From Asticcacaulis currens (GTDB lineage Bacteria > Pseudomonadota > Alphaproteobacteria > Caulobacterales > Caulobacteraceae), in assembly GCF_028550395.1 (NCBI RefSeq), contig NZ_JAQQKW010000005.1:186001-250000 (forward strand): 64,000 nucleotides of DNA. The letters run 5' to 3'. How positions within the stretch are numbered: the first letter of the stretch is position 1; every line of letters begins with the position of its first letter. A program made the position numbers and the translations under genes. The notes beneath the pieces were generated by a model. That model did not search any database, was not told the origin of the DNA, and saw only the letters and a program-made list of their open reading frames with translations. This document shows positions 43,915 through 52,573 of this stretch, one piece after another.

Positions 43915-43985
43915 GGTCAGGCCTTCTTCTTCGGTAATTGTCTTTCCGGTCGGCGCGCCGGGCGATATACGCAGACGCCCGGCTT
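43915..43985 (-). promoter_or_regulatory. Candidate serC-type structured leader RNA
   Basis: On the minus strand, directly before serC, GCCGGGCG pairs with CGCCCGGC (43976-43983 with 43957-43964) across an 11-nt loop. It is followed by GCGCCGACCGG and GAAGAAGGCCTGACC up to the start codon. Alphaproteobacteria have a known serC RNA motif in this position. I recognise the general layout but could not compare it with the published consensus. Confidence 0.45.
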
Positions 43986-44142
43986 GTGCGTCCAAATCCA
44001 GCCAAGTGCAAGCGGAAATCGAAGGCGCAAATCCTGAACCGAAAATGAACCGCACCGTTCAGGTCCGGTTCGAGTCGCGGGCCCTATAAAGGTCTCAACG
44101 CTGAACATCGGCGTGACACAAGAGACCTTTGGAGAGACCCAC

Positions 44143-44553
44143 ATGACCCAACTCAAGACCCTTGCTGCCGCGGCCGTCGCTATTGTCGGCCTGACCGCCA
44201 TGACCCCGGCCTTCGCCGCCGGCCAGTACGACCGTTACGATCGCTATGATCGTTACGACCGCTATGATCGCCGCGAAGATATCCGCGATCGCCGTGACGA
44301 CCACGTCGATGCGCGCATCGACCGCCTCGAAGACCGCCTCGACATGGGCCGCCGGTCGGGCCGCCTGACGCGCAGCGAATACGGCCGTCTCAGCGGCGAA
44401 CTGAGCGGCATCCAGCGCCTGTCCTATCAGTATGAACGTTCGGGCCGCGGCATCGACCGTCAGGAAATGGCCAATCTGAATTACCGCCTCGATCGCTTCG
44501 AACAGAAGCTCTACTGGGAGCGCAACGACCGCGACACCGCCTGGCGTCGCTAA
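44143..44553 (+). CDS. Small exported protein with YDR repeats
   Basis: 136 residues from the ATG at 44143, after TTTGGAGAGA; an earlier in-frame start would add 10. A signal peptide (MTQLKTLAAAAVAIVGLTAMTPAFAA) is followed by QYDRYDRYDRYDRYDRRED, made by a tandem 12-base DNA repeat (44227-44270). The rest is a highly charged helical pair (ARIDRLEDRLDMGRRSGRLTRSEYGRLSGELSGIQRL). It is a periplasmic protein of unknown role; similar short exported helical proteins are common in this class. The repeat may vary in length between strains. Confidence 0.78.
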   Translation: MTQLKTLAAAAVAIVGLTAMTPAFAAGQYDRYDRYDRYDRYDRREDIRDRRDDHVDARIDRLEDRLDMGRRSGRLTRSEYGRLSGELSGIQRLSYQYERSGRGIDRQEMANLNYRLDRFEQKLYWERNDRDTAWRR

Positions 44554-44597
44554 CAGGCTTCAGGTTCGGGTGGATCTAACCGCCCCGCCTGAAGGTC

Positions 44598-44670
44598 GGG
44601 GGCAGCCGGGAACACTGCCCCCTTAAGGATGCGTCCCCTTCTGTCCCCCCATACCCTAAGGGGACGCATC
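44598..44670 (+). terminator. Two consecutive hairpins between convergent genes
   Basis: GGGGGCAG / CTGCCCCC (44598-44605 with 44615-44622) is followed by a 13-bp perfect stem GATGCGTCCCCTT / AAGGGGACGCATC (44628-44640 with 44658-44670). They separate the YDR protein gene from thiD, whose stop is at 44679, and could end transcription in both directions. Confidence 0.7.
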
Positions 44671-44678
44671 TGACCCGC

Positions 44679-45458
44679 TCAAAGCACCCAGTTGTGCCTG
44701 AGCGGCCCATGCCCGCCACCCAGATTCGGCGCGGTGATAATCGCCCCCATCACGTAATCGCGCGCCAGTTCCACACTGTCGCCCAGAGAGCGTTCCGGAC
44801 GCGCCAGCACGGCGCAGGCGCTGGCCAAGGTGCAGCCCGTCCCATGCGTATGCTGCGTCTCGATACGCTCGGACACGTAGCGCCGCGCGTCGTCTTCCCA
44901 CAGCAGCCAATCGACCACTTCGGCACCGTCAATGTGCCCGCCCTTCATCAGCACGGCTTTGGCGCCCATCTTCAACAGGGCTTCGCCGGCGCGCTGCTGA
45001 GAGGCTTCGTCCACCACCTCGATACCGGTCAGCACGGCCGCTTCCGGGGCATTGGGGGTCAGAAGCCCTGCGCGCGGGATGAGCAGCGTGCGGATGGCGT
45101 CAATCGCCTCTTCCGGCAACAGCGGGTGCCCGCCTTTGGCCACCATGACCGGATCGACCACCGCAAACACCCCCGCCTTATCGAGAAGAGCCGCCACGGT
45201 TTCGACCACCGGCGTCGTCCCCAGCATCCCCGTCTTCACCGCATCGGCCCCGATATCGCTCAGGCAGGCTTCGGCCTGCGCCGTGATCAGGGCTTCGGGC
45301 ACCGGCATGACGTCGGTGACGCCCAGCGTATTCTGCACGGTCAGGGCGGTGATCGCCGTCATGGCATAGCCACCGAGGCAGGTCACGGCCTTCAGATCGG
45401 CCTGAATCCCCGCCCCGCCCGACGGGTCAGAACCGGCTATGATCAGTACGCGACGCAT
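44679..45458 (-). CDS. thiD: Hydroxymethylpyrimidine/phosphomethylpyrimidine kinase
   Basis: Phosphorylates HMP and HMP-P in thiamine synthesis and salvage. 259 residues from the ATG at 45458, preceded by GAGGAGTTAGCC; a longer upstream extension is not family-like. The ribokinase-fold motifs are VLIIAGSDPSGGAGIQADLKAVTCLGGYAMTAITALTVQNT, DPVMVAKGGHPLL, LTPNAPEAAVLTG, KGGHI and the anion-hole/catalytic THGTGCTLASACA. No TPP riboswitch was seen in the 91-bp leader it shares with the divergent DUF1653 gene. Confidence 0.95.
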   Translation of the reverse strand: MRRVLIIAGSDPSGGAGIQADLKAVTCLGGYAMTAITALTVQNTLGVTDVMPVPEALITAQAEACLSDIGADAVKTGMLGTTPVVETVAALLDKAGVFAVVDPVMVAKGGHPLLPEEAIDAIRTLLIPRAGLLTPNAPEAAVLTGIEVVDEASQQRAGEALLKMGAKAVLMKGGHIDGAEVVDWLLWEDDARRYVSERIETQHTHGTGCTLASACAVLARPERSLGDSVELARDYVMGAIITAPNLGGGHGPLRHNWVL

Positions 45459-45549
45459 GGCTAACTCCTCAGATCGACCCGTGACCGAAATAACTTTCCT
45501 TAGTCCCCCGGCACGGTTAAGGGAAGCGCCCCACGCAGGAAATGACTCC

Positions 45550-45789
45550 ATGACCCGCCCGATCACCGACTACCCCAGCGCCCTCGCCACCGGCCTTTAC
45601 CGCCACTATAAGGGAAAGGACTACGTGGTGTACGGCAGCGTGACCCATTCCGAAACCGAAGAGGTGCTGGTGCTCTATGCGCCCGTCGTGCAGGCCGATC
45701 CGGCCCGCCTGTGGGTGCGGCCTTTGGCCATGTTCTGCGAATCGGTCGATAGTGACGGTGAGATCGTGCCGCGATTTCGCAAGCTGTGA
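45550..45789 (+). CDS. DUF1653 family protein
   Basis: 79 residues from the ATG at 45550. GLYRHYKGKDYVVYGSVTHSETEEVLVLYAPV, RLWVRPLAMFCESVDSDGEIVPRF is the full DUF1653 fold, a small beta-barrel of unknown function. Upstream in-frame codons overlap thiD and are not family-like. Its stop overlaps the start region of the next small gene, so the two form an operon. Confidence 0.88.
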   Translation: MTRPITDYPSALATGLYRHYKGKDYVVYGSVTHSETEEVLVLYAPVVQADPARLWVRPLAMFCESVDSDGEIVPRFRKL

Positions 45790-45791
45790 TC

Positions 45792-46154
45792 ATGAACGAA
45801 AACACCGACGACTCACGCTGGAACGAACTGATCCCCGAAGCCTTTGCCGAGGCCTCGGACCCGCTGGTGCGCGTTCTGCTGGGCAAGATGCTGGTCGTGC
45901 GCCTCAATCAGATCGGCACGAATGACGAACTTCTGAGCTTTGAGCTGGTCGCCGGGCGCGTCGTGCGCGCCAATCGCAAGGAAGGGCTGGTGCTGTCGCT
46001 GGTCGGGGCGCGTCAGGGCGAAGCGTTTTTCCTGCCTCTGGTGCCCGAAGCCTATACGCTGATTGATCCGGGCGACTATGCGCTGACCTGCGGCACGGTG
46101 GTGCGTAACCCGGACTTCCGCGCCGCCTTCGATATTTACGCGCAGGTCAACTGA
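45792..46154 (+). CDS. Conserved-looking small protein of unknown function
   Basis: 120 residues from the ATG at 45792; a GTG six bases upstream overlaps the DUF1653 stop. The sequence is globular and acidic (ELIPEAFAEASDPLVRVLLGKMLVVRLNQIG, then LVAGRVVRANRKEGLVLSLVGARQGEAFFLPLVPEAYTLIDPGDYAL). I do not recognise a family. Strand-rich content suggests a small beta fold. It is coupled to DUF1653, so the two may act together. Confidence 0.68.
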   Translation: MNENTDDSRWNELIPEAFAEASDPLVRVLLGKMLVVRLNQIGTNDELLSFELVAGRVVRANRKEGLVLSLVGARQGEAFFLPLVPEAYTLIDPGDYALTCGTVVRNPDFRAAFDIYAQVN

Positions 46155-46496
46155 CTATCTCAGACGCGAGGCGATGAAGTCGGCGTCATAGCCCCCGGCC
46201 TGCGCCAGAGCCGCTACGGCCAGTGCGATCACGCCCAGGCCCAGAATCGGCAGAAGGATGGCCACGATCCATTGGAACAGGCTGCGGCTTTGCTGCGCGA
46301 CCACGGCGGGCGGCGTGGTGTCTTCCGGCGTCGCCCATTCATAGGCCGGCACCTCCATCTCGACCGGTCCGGTCAGGATGTGTGGTCCCGTCTCCACCTC
46401 CTGCGGCGCATGGCTGAACTTCAGATTACGCTTTTGCCGATCAGGCATTACGGTCTTGCTGAACTGAGGTTTTTTCGTCAGTACCCGCTTCATCAT
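46155..46496 (-). CDS. Small single-pass membrane protein of unknown function
   Basis: 113 residues from one of two adjacent ATGs (46496 or 46493). The N-terminal part is basic (MKRVLTKKPQFSKTVMPDRQKRNLKF), the middle is acidic, and SLFQWIVAILLPILGLGVIALAVAALAQA forms one membrane helix near the C-terminus. The architecture suggests a tail-anchored protein with a cytoplasmic head. No family is recognised. Its stop abuts the stop of the preceding plus-strand gene. Confidence 0.62.
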   Translation of the reverse strand: MMKRVLTKKPQFSKTVMPDRQKRNLKFSHAPQEVETGPHILTGPVEMEVPAYEWATPEDTTPPAVVAQQSRSLFQWIVAILLPILGLGVIALAVAALAQAGGYDADFIASRLR

Positions 46497-46675
46497 AATT
46501 CTACCGGTTTTCCCCTGCGCACCTATCCCGCAGCGCACGCCGAAAGGTTAACACCGGACCCGGCGGGGCTGTAAAGTCGTTTCGCGCCGCTTTGGCCGCC
46601 TTTTTTGTACGAAAGCGGCTGAGTGTTACATTTCAAAGACATAGGACCGTTGCAGGCGTAACCGGACTTCGCCTG

Positions 46676-47491
46676 TCAGGCGAGCGCGGCCCACAGACGC
46701 AGGGCCTGACGCATCTCGGCCACATCGTGCACACGCACCATGCGCGCGCCGTTTTGCACCGCATAGAGATGGATGGCCAGCGTGCCGCCGATACGCTGCG
46801 TGGCGTCAGACGGGGGCGCGCCTTCGCGGTCTTCCAGCGCGGCGATAAAGCGCTTGCGCGAGGCGGCCATCAGCAACGGAAAGCCATGCGAAGCCAGACG
46901 CCGCGTTGCGCGGATCAGGCTCAGATTGTGATCCAGCGTCTTGCCAAAGCCGATACCGGGATCAAGCCAGATGTTTTCGCGCGCCACGCCCGCCGCAATC
47001 GCCGCCTCGGCACGGTTCAGCATATACGCCTCGACCTCCGCCACCACATCGTCATAGTGGGGTGCCGCCTGCATGGTGCGCGGCTCGCCCTGCATGTGCA
47101 TCAGGATGACCTGACCTTTCAAGGCGGCGGCAGTCGCCAGACTGTCGGGACTGCGGCTGAGCGCCGTGACGTCGTTCCACAGGGTCGCCCCGGCAGCAAA
47201 GGCGGCGCGCGCCACTTCGGGTTTCAGCGTGTCGATGCTGAGCGGGCCGGACCACCGGGCACGCAGGGCGTCAATGACCGGCACAACACGGGCGATCTCT
47301 TCAGCGGCGGACACGGGTTCGGCACCCGGTCGGGTGGACTCACCGCCGATATCGAGCACATCCGCCCCTTCGGCGATCAGCCGCAGGCCCTGCGCCACCG
47401 GATCATAGGCCCCGCCGTCGGAAAACGAGTCCGGCGTGGCATTGATAACGCCCATGATCAGGGGGTAGGCAGTATGGTCAGGCAGACCCAT
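46676..47491 (-). CDS. folP: Dihydropteroate synthase
   Basis: Condenses pterin pyrophosphate with p-aminobenzoate; the target of sulfonamides. 271 residues from the ATG at 47491, after GAGGATGCGCT. The TIM-barrel motifs are IMGVINATPDSFSDGG, DVLDIGGESTRPGAEPV, SIDTLKPEVARAA, WNDVTAL, ILMHMQG and LDPGIGFGKT, with SRKRF and RVHDV near the end. All substrate-binding regions are intact. Together with folA, folE and thyA it gives the window four steps related to folate. Confidence 0.95.
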   Translation of the reverse strand: MGLPDHTAYPLIMGVINATPDSFSDGGAYDPVAQGLRLIAEGADVLDIGGESTRPGAEPVSAAEEIARVVPVIDALRARWSGPLSIDTLKPEVARAAFAAGATLWNDVTALSRSPDSLATAAALKGQVILMHMQGEPRTMQAAPHYDDVVAEVEAYMLNRAEAAIAAGVARENIWLDPGIGFGKTLDHNLSLIRATRRLASHGFPLLMAASRKRFIAALEDREGAPPSDATQRIGGTLAIHLYAVQNGARMVRVHDVAEMRQALRLWAALA

Positions 47492-47566
47492 AGCGCATCC
47501 TCGTTCGGTGTGCCCCCTTGTGACAAGGTTTGCCGCACGCCGCAACCGGGGTCTGCCAGACTCTGA

Positions 47567-47989
47567 TTAACGCAGCGGGGTGTCCAGACAGATATAGGTC
47601 TGGCTGACCATTTCCGAGTTGGCGTTATACTTGGCCACAAAGGCATCCCAGGCGGCATCGCGCGGCGGATTGGCCTTTGACCCGAAGGACGGCGGGTCGA
47701 TATGCAGGGTCACCACCTGATCCGGCGACAGGCTGGCCTTGCGCGTCGCGGGGTCCATGACCATCACCGTGCCGCCGACCTGAATGTTCGAGGTCAGGCC
47801 GTGGCTGCGGTACCAGGCGAGGTTATCGGCGACGGCTTGCCTGAAGCCTTCGACGGTGCCGCCCGGCTTGATCTTGGAGACGCGGTAGATGACCACATGG
47901 CCGCTGGGGCATTCGGTCTTGTCCGCCTGCGCAAAGGCCGGGGCGGCAAACAGACCGCACAGGGCGGCGACGATAACGAGCTTTTTCAT
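47567..47989 (-). CDS. Exported protein of unknown function
   Basis: 140 residues. MKKLVIVAALCGLFAAPAFAQA is a clear signal peptide. The mature part has two cysteines (KTECPSGH and TYICLDTPLR) placed near its ends, suitable for a disulfide. The core (VVIYRVSKIKPGGTVEGFRQAVADNLAWYRSHGLTSNIQVGG) resembles a small alpha/beta barrel, perhaps a dimeric ferredoxin-like fold, but no family is recognised with confidence. Confidence 0.7.
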   Translation of the reverse strand: MKKLVIVAALCGLFAAPAFAQADKTECPSGHVVIYRVSKIKPGGTVEGFRQAVADNLAWYRSHGLTSNIQVGGTVMVMDPATRKASLSPDQVVTLHIDPPSFGSKANPPRDAAWDAFVAKYNANSEMVSQTYICLDTPLR

Positions 47990-48080
47990 GGAAGCGTCCT
48001 AATGAGTGCGAGAACACGCGGTACTAAACGCACAAACTTTCACGAGAACGCGACACTTTTATGAGCTGGCTGGCAAGCGC

Positions 48081-48950
48081 TTATTTCAGGTGAGCGTCCC
48101 GCATCGCGAGCAAGGACAAGGCCGTCAGATCGAGATGACCTTCGCCGCCTTCGACCAGACGGCTCAGGCGCTCGCGCAATAATGCATTCAGCGGCATCGG
48201 CACTTCCAGAGCCTGCGCCGCCTCCGCCGCGAGCCGCATATCCTTGGCCGCCAGCCCCGCCGCAAAACCGGCGGGCTCAAACCTTTCCGCCACGATCAGG
48301 GCACCATAGTTTCTGTAGATCGGCGCACTGAACAGGGTCGAGGTCAGAAACTCAAGCAGGTCGGCCTTATCGACGCCGCCCTTGGCCACCAGCGCCATGG
48401 CTTCGCCCAGCGCTTCCGTCACGTTGACGATCAGGAAGTTACCCGTCAGCTTGACCAGATTGGCCGCAGACGGCGTGTCGCCAAAGACCCGCACGGTCTG
48501 ACCGATGATCTCCAGCAATGGCAGGGCCCTAGCCAGGGCCGCTTCGCTGCCCGCAGCGGCGATAAACAGCTTGCCTTCGGCGGCCACCGGTGGGCGACCA
48601 AACACCGGGGCGGAGACGAAATGCTGGCCTCTTGCCGCATGGGCTTCGCTCAGCCTGTCGGCGAGCGCGACGCTGATGGTGCTGAGCGAAATGTGGAGGC
48701 CGCCAGCCGGCAGGCCCGACAGAAGAGACTCCAAAACGCTTTCGACAGCGGCATCATCGGCCAGCATGGTGAAGACCGCCTCGGCCTGACCGGCCTCGTA
48801 AGGCGTGGCGGCTCGCCGGGCACCTATGGCAACGAGCGAATCGGCCTTTTCCGGCGAACGGTTCCACACCGCGACCTCATGCCCGGCCTTGACCAGATTG
48901 GGCGCAATGGCCGCCCCCATATTGCCCAAACCGATAAAACCGATCTTCAT
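48081..48950 (-). CDS. NAD(P)-dependent beta-hydroxyacid dehydrogenase family protein
   Basis: 289 residues. The N-terminal Rossmann GFIGLGNMGAAIAPNLVKAGHEVAVWNRSPEK carries Asn-Arg after the second strand, which favours NADPH. The family signature (D/S)..(V)S(APVFG)RPPVA, the catalytic Lys in LVKLTGNFL and the C-terminal helices (AAKDMRLAAEAAQ) match 3-hydroxyisobutyrate dehydrogenase and glyoxylate/succinate-semialdehyde reductases. It follows murB on the same strand at the place where ddl is expected in a cell-wall cluster. The exact substrate is unknown. Confidence 0.87.
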   Translation of the reverse strand: MKIGFIGLGNMGAAIAPNLVKAGHEVAVWNRSPEKADSLVAIGARRAATPYEAGQAEAVFTMLADDAAVESVLESLLSGLPAGGLHISLSTISVALADRLSEAHAARGQHFVSAPVFGRPPVAAEGKLFIAAAGSEAALARALPLLEIIGQTVRVFGDTPSAANLVKLTGNFLIVNVTEALGEAMALVAKGGVDKADLLEFLTSTLFSAPIYRNYGALIVAERFEPAGFAAGLAAKDMRLAAEAAQALEVPMPLNALLRERLSRLVEGGEGHLDLTALSLLAMRDAHLK

Positions 48951-48984
48951 GGCGGCCTCCTCTGTATGCGCCGAATTGACGGAC

Positions 48985-49911
48985 CTAACCCTGCGCCGGT
49001 CTGCCGATGCGCTTGATTTCCCAGTGCAGGTCGATGCCGAACTTTTGCTTGACCTCGGCGCGCACCGTATCGCCTAAGCCTTCGAGGTCGGCCGCCGTGG
49101 CATTGTCGGCATTGATCATGAAGTTGGCATGCAACTCAGAGAACTTGGCGCCGCCAAAGCGCTTGCCGCGCCAGCCCGCTTCATCGACCAGCTTCCACGC
49201 CGAATGGCCTTCCGGATTTTTAAAGGTCGAACCGCCGGTCTTTTCGCGGATCGGTTGGGAGGTTTCGCGGCGCGCGGTGATGGCGTCCATGCGTTCGGCG
49301 ATGGCCGCCGGATCGTCAGGCGTGCCCTGAAACACCGCCTGTATCCAGACAATATCCGGACTGATGTCCGAGTGGCGATAGCTGAAGCCAAAGTCTTCGT
49401 TAGTGAAGGTTCGTATCTCACCCGTGCGGTCATAGCCCCAGGCCGAAACCAGTACATCCTTGGTTTCGCCGCCATAACACCCCGCATTCATCGTCAGAGC
49501 GCCGCCAATGGTACCGGGAATCCCCGCATAAAACTCCAGACCTGCCAGACCGGCCTTGGCCGCGGCCCGCGCCACAGCGCTGTCGAGCGCGCCCGGCCCC
49601 GCAATGATCAGATTGTTTTCTATGTCTATCTGAATGTCAGAGAAGGCCTTACCGGCTAGGCGGATGACGACGCCTTCGATTCCGCCGTCGCGCACAATCA
49701 GATTGGACCCCACGCCGATATAGGTGACAGGCACAGACGGGTCCAACTGACGCAGGAAATCGCTCAGGTCTTCCGGATCAGCCGGGATGTACAGCACATC
49801 CGCCGGGCCGCCAACGCGGAACCACGTAAACGGGGCCAGTTCGGCCTGCTTTACGATCTTGCCGCGCACGGCGGGTAGAGTGTCGGTCCAGATAGTGGAA
49901 GAAGACGTCAA
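48985..49911 (-). CDS. murB: UDP-N-acetylenolpyruvoylglucosamine reductase
   Basis: Reduces the enolpyruvyl group with NADPH and FAD to give UDP-MurNAc. 308 residues from a TTG at 49911; no in-frame ATG lies near the family start. FAD-binding features are [31 protein letters not shown], and [25 protein letters not shown]. The catalytic Ser is in [13 protein letters not shown] and the Glu is in the C-terminal ELHANFMIN region. It is the type I/II enzyme expected beside murC, from which a DUF4375 gene separates it. Confidence 0.94.
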   Translation of the reverse strand: MTSSSTIWTDTLPAVRGKIVKQAELAPFTWFRVGGPADVLYIPADPEDLSDFLRQLDPSVPVTYIGVGSNLIVRDGGIEGVVIRLAGKAFSDIQIDIENNLIIAGPGALDSAVARAAAKAGLAGLEFYAGIPGTIGGALTMNAGCYGGETKDVLVSAWGYDRTGEIRTFTNEDFGFSYRHSDISPDIVWIQAVFQGTPDDPAAIAERMDAITARRETSQPIREKTGGSTFKNPEGHSAWKLVDEAGWRGKRFGGAKFSELHANFMINADNATAADLEGLGDTVRAEVKQKFGIDLHWEIKRIGRPAQG

Positions 49912-49937
49912 GTTAGGGCCTTTCGAATAGATTGTCG

Positions 49938-50348
49938 TTAATTGAGGACTTTACTTGCGTAGAGGTCCGCAGCAATTTTAAATCCACCCGCTTCTGTATC
50001 TATCAGGTCGAAAAACAACCCATCTTCAAAACCTTCGCTCAACGACTCAAGCTTCTCCTGACGCTCTTCCCGGTCATGAGGGTAGGTTTCACCGAGCCTA
50101 TCAACCGAATGCTTCAGCAAGGCTGCGATTTTTGGCATCCCTAAAGCTTTGAAGCCCTCAATCGCTTCTAATGCCAATACCCCGGTGGAATTGTCGAAAA
50201 ACTGATCAAACCCACCATTATATATTTCACTTTGAGCCCAATGTGCGGCGAATAAATGCTGAGAACTTTCAGGAAGAGTATCGAAAGCCTTCCGGAAAAC
50301 ATCATAGCCGTCGTAAATGCTTACATTTTCCCAGTAAGGTTCTATCAT
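49938..50348 (-). CDS. DUF4375 (DMP19-like) protein
   Basis: 136 residues. [55 protein letters not shown] is the DUF4375 core. A member of this family from Neisseria, DMP19, is a DNA-mimic protein. This copy is acidic ([29 protein letters not shown]), which would fit a mimic, although most family members are uncharacterised. It is inserted between murB and murC. Its sequence has a lower GC content than the flanking mur genes, a sign of later arrival. Confidence 0.78.
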   Translation of the reverse strand: MIEPYWENVSIYDGYDVFRKAFDTLPESSQHLFAAHWAQSEIYNGGFDQFFDNSTGVLALEAIEGFKALGMPKIAALLKHSVDRLGETYPHDREERQEKLESLSEGFEDGLFFDLIDTEAGGFKIAADLYASKVLN

Positions 50349-50354
50349 GCGTCT

Positions 50355-51782
50355 TTACCCCGTCAGCCCTTCCAACTGCGCCGGAAGCGCATAGGCCCAC
50401 TGCGTGATATCGCCCGCCCCCAAGCAGACGACCAGATCCCCGGCCTTCGCCTCAGCGGCCACAAGGCCGGCCAGCGCCGCCGGGCCGTCGAGGCCTACGG
50501 CATTGCGGTGGCCGTGACGGTGCAGGGCTTCGACCAGCGCGTCCTTGCTGACGCCCTCGATCGGCGCTTCCCCCGCCGAATAGACATCGGCGACGATCAC
50601 CTTATCCGCATCGTGGAAGCAGGTCGAAAACTCCGTCATCAGGTCACGCAGGCGGGTGTAACGGTGCGGCTGCACCACGGCGATGACCTTGCCTTGTGTC
50701 ACCTGACGCGCGGCCTTGAGCACGGCGGCGATTTCGACCGGGTGGTGGCCGTAATCGTCGATGATGCGCACGCCGTTAACGATACCGGTGGTGGTGAAGC
50801 GGCGCTTGACGCCGCCAAAGGCACCCAGCCCCTTGCGCACATCGGCCTCAGAGACGCCCAGTTCGCGGGCGATGGCGATGGCCGCCGTGGCGTTCGACAC
50901 ATTGTGGTTGCCGGTCATGGGCAGTTTCAGACCCGCCCAAGTGAAGGGCTCAACACCCACCGGCGAAAAGACCACGTCGAAGGTCGCGCCTTCCGGGCCG
51001 AAGTCGATATTGGTGCAGCGCACCTCGGCCTGCGGCGAGACGCCATAGGGGATCAGGCGGCGGTTTTCGACCTTGGCGGTCAGGGCCAGTACTTCCGGGT
51101 GATCGACGCAAACGGCGGCAAAGCCATAGAAGGGGATGTTTTCGACGAAATCGACAAACCCCTTCTTCACAGCTTCGAAATCGCCCCAGTGGTCGAGGTG
51201 TTCGGCGTCGATATTGGTGACGATGGCGAGGGTCGATTTCAGGCGGAGGAAGGAGCCGTCGGACTCATCGGCCTCAACCACGATCCAGTCGCCGTCGCCG
51301 ACCTTGGCATTGGTGCCATAGGCGTTGATAATGCCGCCATTGACCACGGTGGGGTCCAACCCGCCGGCGTCGAGCAGCGCCGCCACCATCGAGGTCGTCG
51401 TCGTCTTGCCGTGCGTGCCGCCAACCGCGATGGAAAACTGCAGGCGCATCAGCTCGGCCAGCATTTCGGCGCGCCGCACCAGCGGTATGCGGCGCGACCG
51501 TGCGGCGACCATTTCGGGATTGTCGTGTTTAACCGCCGTCGAATAAACCAGCGCCGACACGTCGTCGCTGACATGCGCCGCTTCGTGGCCGATAAAGATT
51601 TTGGCCCCCAGCTTTTGCAGACGCTCGGTATTGGCCGAGGCCTTGGCGTCCGAGCCCTGCACCTTGTAGCCGATCTTTATCATGATCTCGGCGATGCCGC
51701 TCATGCCGATGCCGCCGATGCCGACAAAGTGCACGGGACCGAGATCGAAGGGCGTGGGACGGAGCTTGGCAGGGGCAATCAT
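50355..51782 (-). CDS. murC: UDP-N-acetylmuramate-L-alanine ligase
   Basis: 475 residues from the ATG at 51782. The frame stays open upstream but only because the mosaic repeat translates there. The UDP-binding Rossmann [18 protein letters not shown], the P-loop [16 protein letters not shown], the [10 protein letters not shown] acid motif, [14 protein letters not shown] and the C-terminal [10 protein letters not shown] and QPHRYTR segments are all family markers. It adds the first amino acid of the peptidoglycan stem peptide. Confidence 0.96.
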   Translation of the reverse strand: MIAPAKLRPTPFDLGPVHFVGIGGIGMSGIAEIMIKIGYKVQGSDAKASANTERLQKLGAKIFIGHEAAHVSDDVSALVYSTAVKHDNPEMVAARSRRIPLVRRAEMLAELMRLQFSIAVGGTHGKTTTTSMVAALLDAGGLDPTVVNGGIINAYGTNAKVGDGDWIVVEADESDGSFLRLKSTLAIVTNIDAEHLDHWGDFEAVKKGFVDFVENIPFYGFAAVCVDHPEVLALTAKVENRRLIPYGVSPQAEVRCTNIDFGPEGATFDVVFSPVGVEPFTWAGLKLPMTGNHNVSNATAAIAIARELGVSEADVRKGLGAFGGVKRRFTTTGIVNGVRIIDDYGHHPVEIAAVLKAARQVTQGKVIAVVQPHRYTRLRDLMTEFSTCFHDADKVIVADVYSAGEAPIEGVSKDALVEALHRHGHRNAVGLDGPAALAGLVAAEAKAGDLVVCLGAGDITQWAYALPAQLEGLTG

Positions 51783-51825
51783 GGAGGCATGGACTCGTGG
51801 GGTAAGATGAAAGGTGTTCTGCTTT

Positions 51826-51917
51826 AGAGCGCATTCCGAAAAGTGTGCAACGGTTTTCGGACTCAAATGCGCGACCAACCAAAACGTTAGAGCGTTATTT
51901 CGACGAAATACGCTCTA
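51826..51917. repeat. Mosaic intergenic palindrome copy
   Basis: AGAGCGCATTCCGAAAAGTGTG with CGGTTTTCGGACTCAAATGCGC, then a second module ending TTATTTCGACGAAATACGCTCT. It separates murC from the inserted parDE pair. Confidence 0.65.
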
Positions 51918-52026
51918 AAACACGGCGACACAGGTGTCACGGAGGATTTTTAAGCCCTAATTCCGTCGGATCAGATAGGAACAGATCGGATTTGATGCTA
52001 TTTTGGAGGAAACACAGGAGCATCCC

Positions 52027-52290
52027 ATGGCCAAATTCTCCATCTCCATGACCGACCGTATGGCGCAAACCGTTCAGCGCCGCGTCGAACAGGGCGACTA
52101 TAACAATGTCAGCGAATATTTCCGCGATCTGGTGCGCCGCGATGAGGAAAAACAAGCCGCCGAAGACCGCCTGCGCGATATGCTGGACAAGGCCGAAGCG
52201 AGCGGCTTTGTCGAAGACCGCGTCGAAGATATCTGGGCGGAAGCGGAAAAGCGTTACCTGAAACGGCTGGAGCTCAGAAAACATGGCTGA
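52027..52290 (+). CDS. parD: ParD-type antitoxin
   Basis: 87 residues from the ATG at 52027, preceded by CAGGAGCATCCC. FSISMTDRMAQTVQRRVEQGDYNNVSEYFRDLVRRDEE is the ParD ribbon-helix-helix, followed by a long charged helix. The stop overlaps the toxin gene by 8 bp. The pair lies on the strand opposite to the mur genes around it. Confidence 0.9.
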   Translation: MAKFSISMTDRMAQTVQRRVEQGDYNNVSEYFRDLVRRDEEKQAAEDRLRDMLDKAEASGFVEDRVEDIWAEAEKRYLKRLELRKHG

Positions 52291-52573
52291 TTACCGCCTC
52301 AGCGTCGAGGCCCGACGCGACCTGATGGACATCGCGGACTACACGATGGACGTTTTTGGCGCTCAGGTGGCTTACGATTATCAGAATGCCTTTATCGAGG
52401 CCTTACACCTTCTGGGTCAGTATCCAGCCATGGGGCGGACCTGCGAAGACATTCGTCAGAGCGTGCGCTGCTTCCGCGAAGGGTCGCACATGATCTATTA
52501 CCGGCAGGCCGGAGATATCATCTATATCCTGCGCATCCTGCACTACTCGCAGGACCCGCTGCGTCATCTTTAG
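52283..52573 (+). CDS. parE: ParE-type toxin
   Basis: 96 residues. YRLSVEARRDLMDIADYTMDVFGAQVAYDYQNAFIEALHLLGQYPAMGRTCEDIRQSVRCFREGSHMIYYRQAGDIIYILRILHYSQDPLRHL is the full ParE/RelE-superfamily fold; residues in the last strand and tail are the toxin face. It is co-transcribed with parD and overlaps it by 8 bp. ParE toxins usually poison gyrase. The stop overlaps the stop of the convergent permease gene by 4 bp. Confidence 0.92.
   Translation: MADYRLSVEARRDLMDIADYTMDVFGAQVAYDYQNAFIEALHLLGQYPAMGRTCEDIRQSVRCFREGSHMIYYRQAGDIIYILRILHYSQDPLRHL

Noticed and set aside
51783..51878. 32-codon N-terminal extension of murC
   Set aside because: The extension translates the mosaic palindrome and lacks a ribosome-binding site. 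The family start is at 51782.
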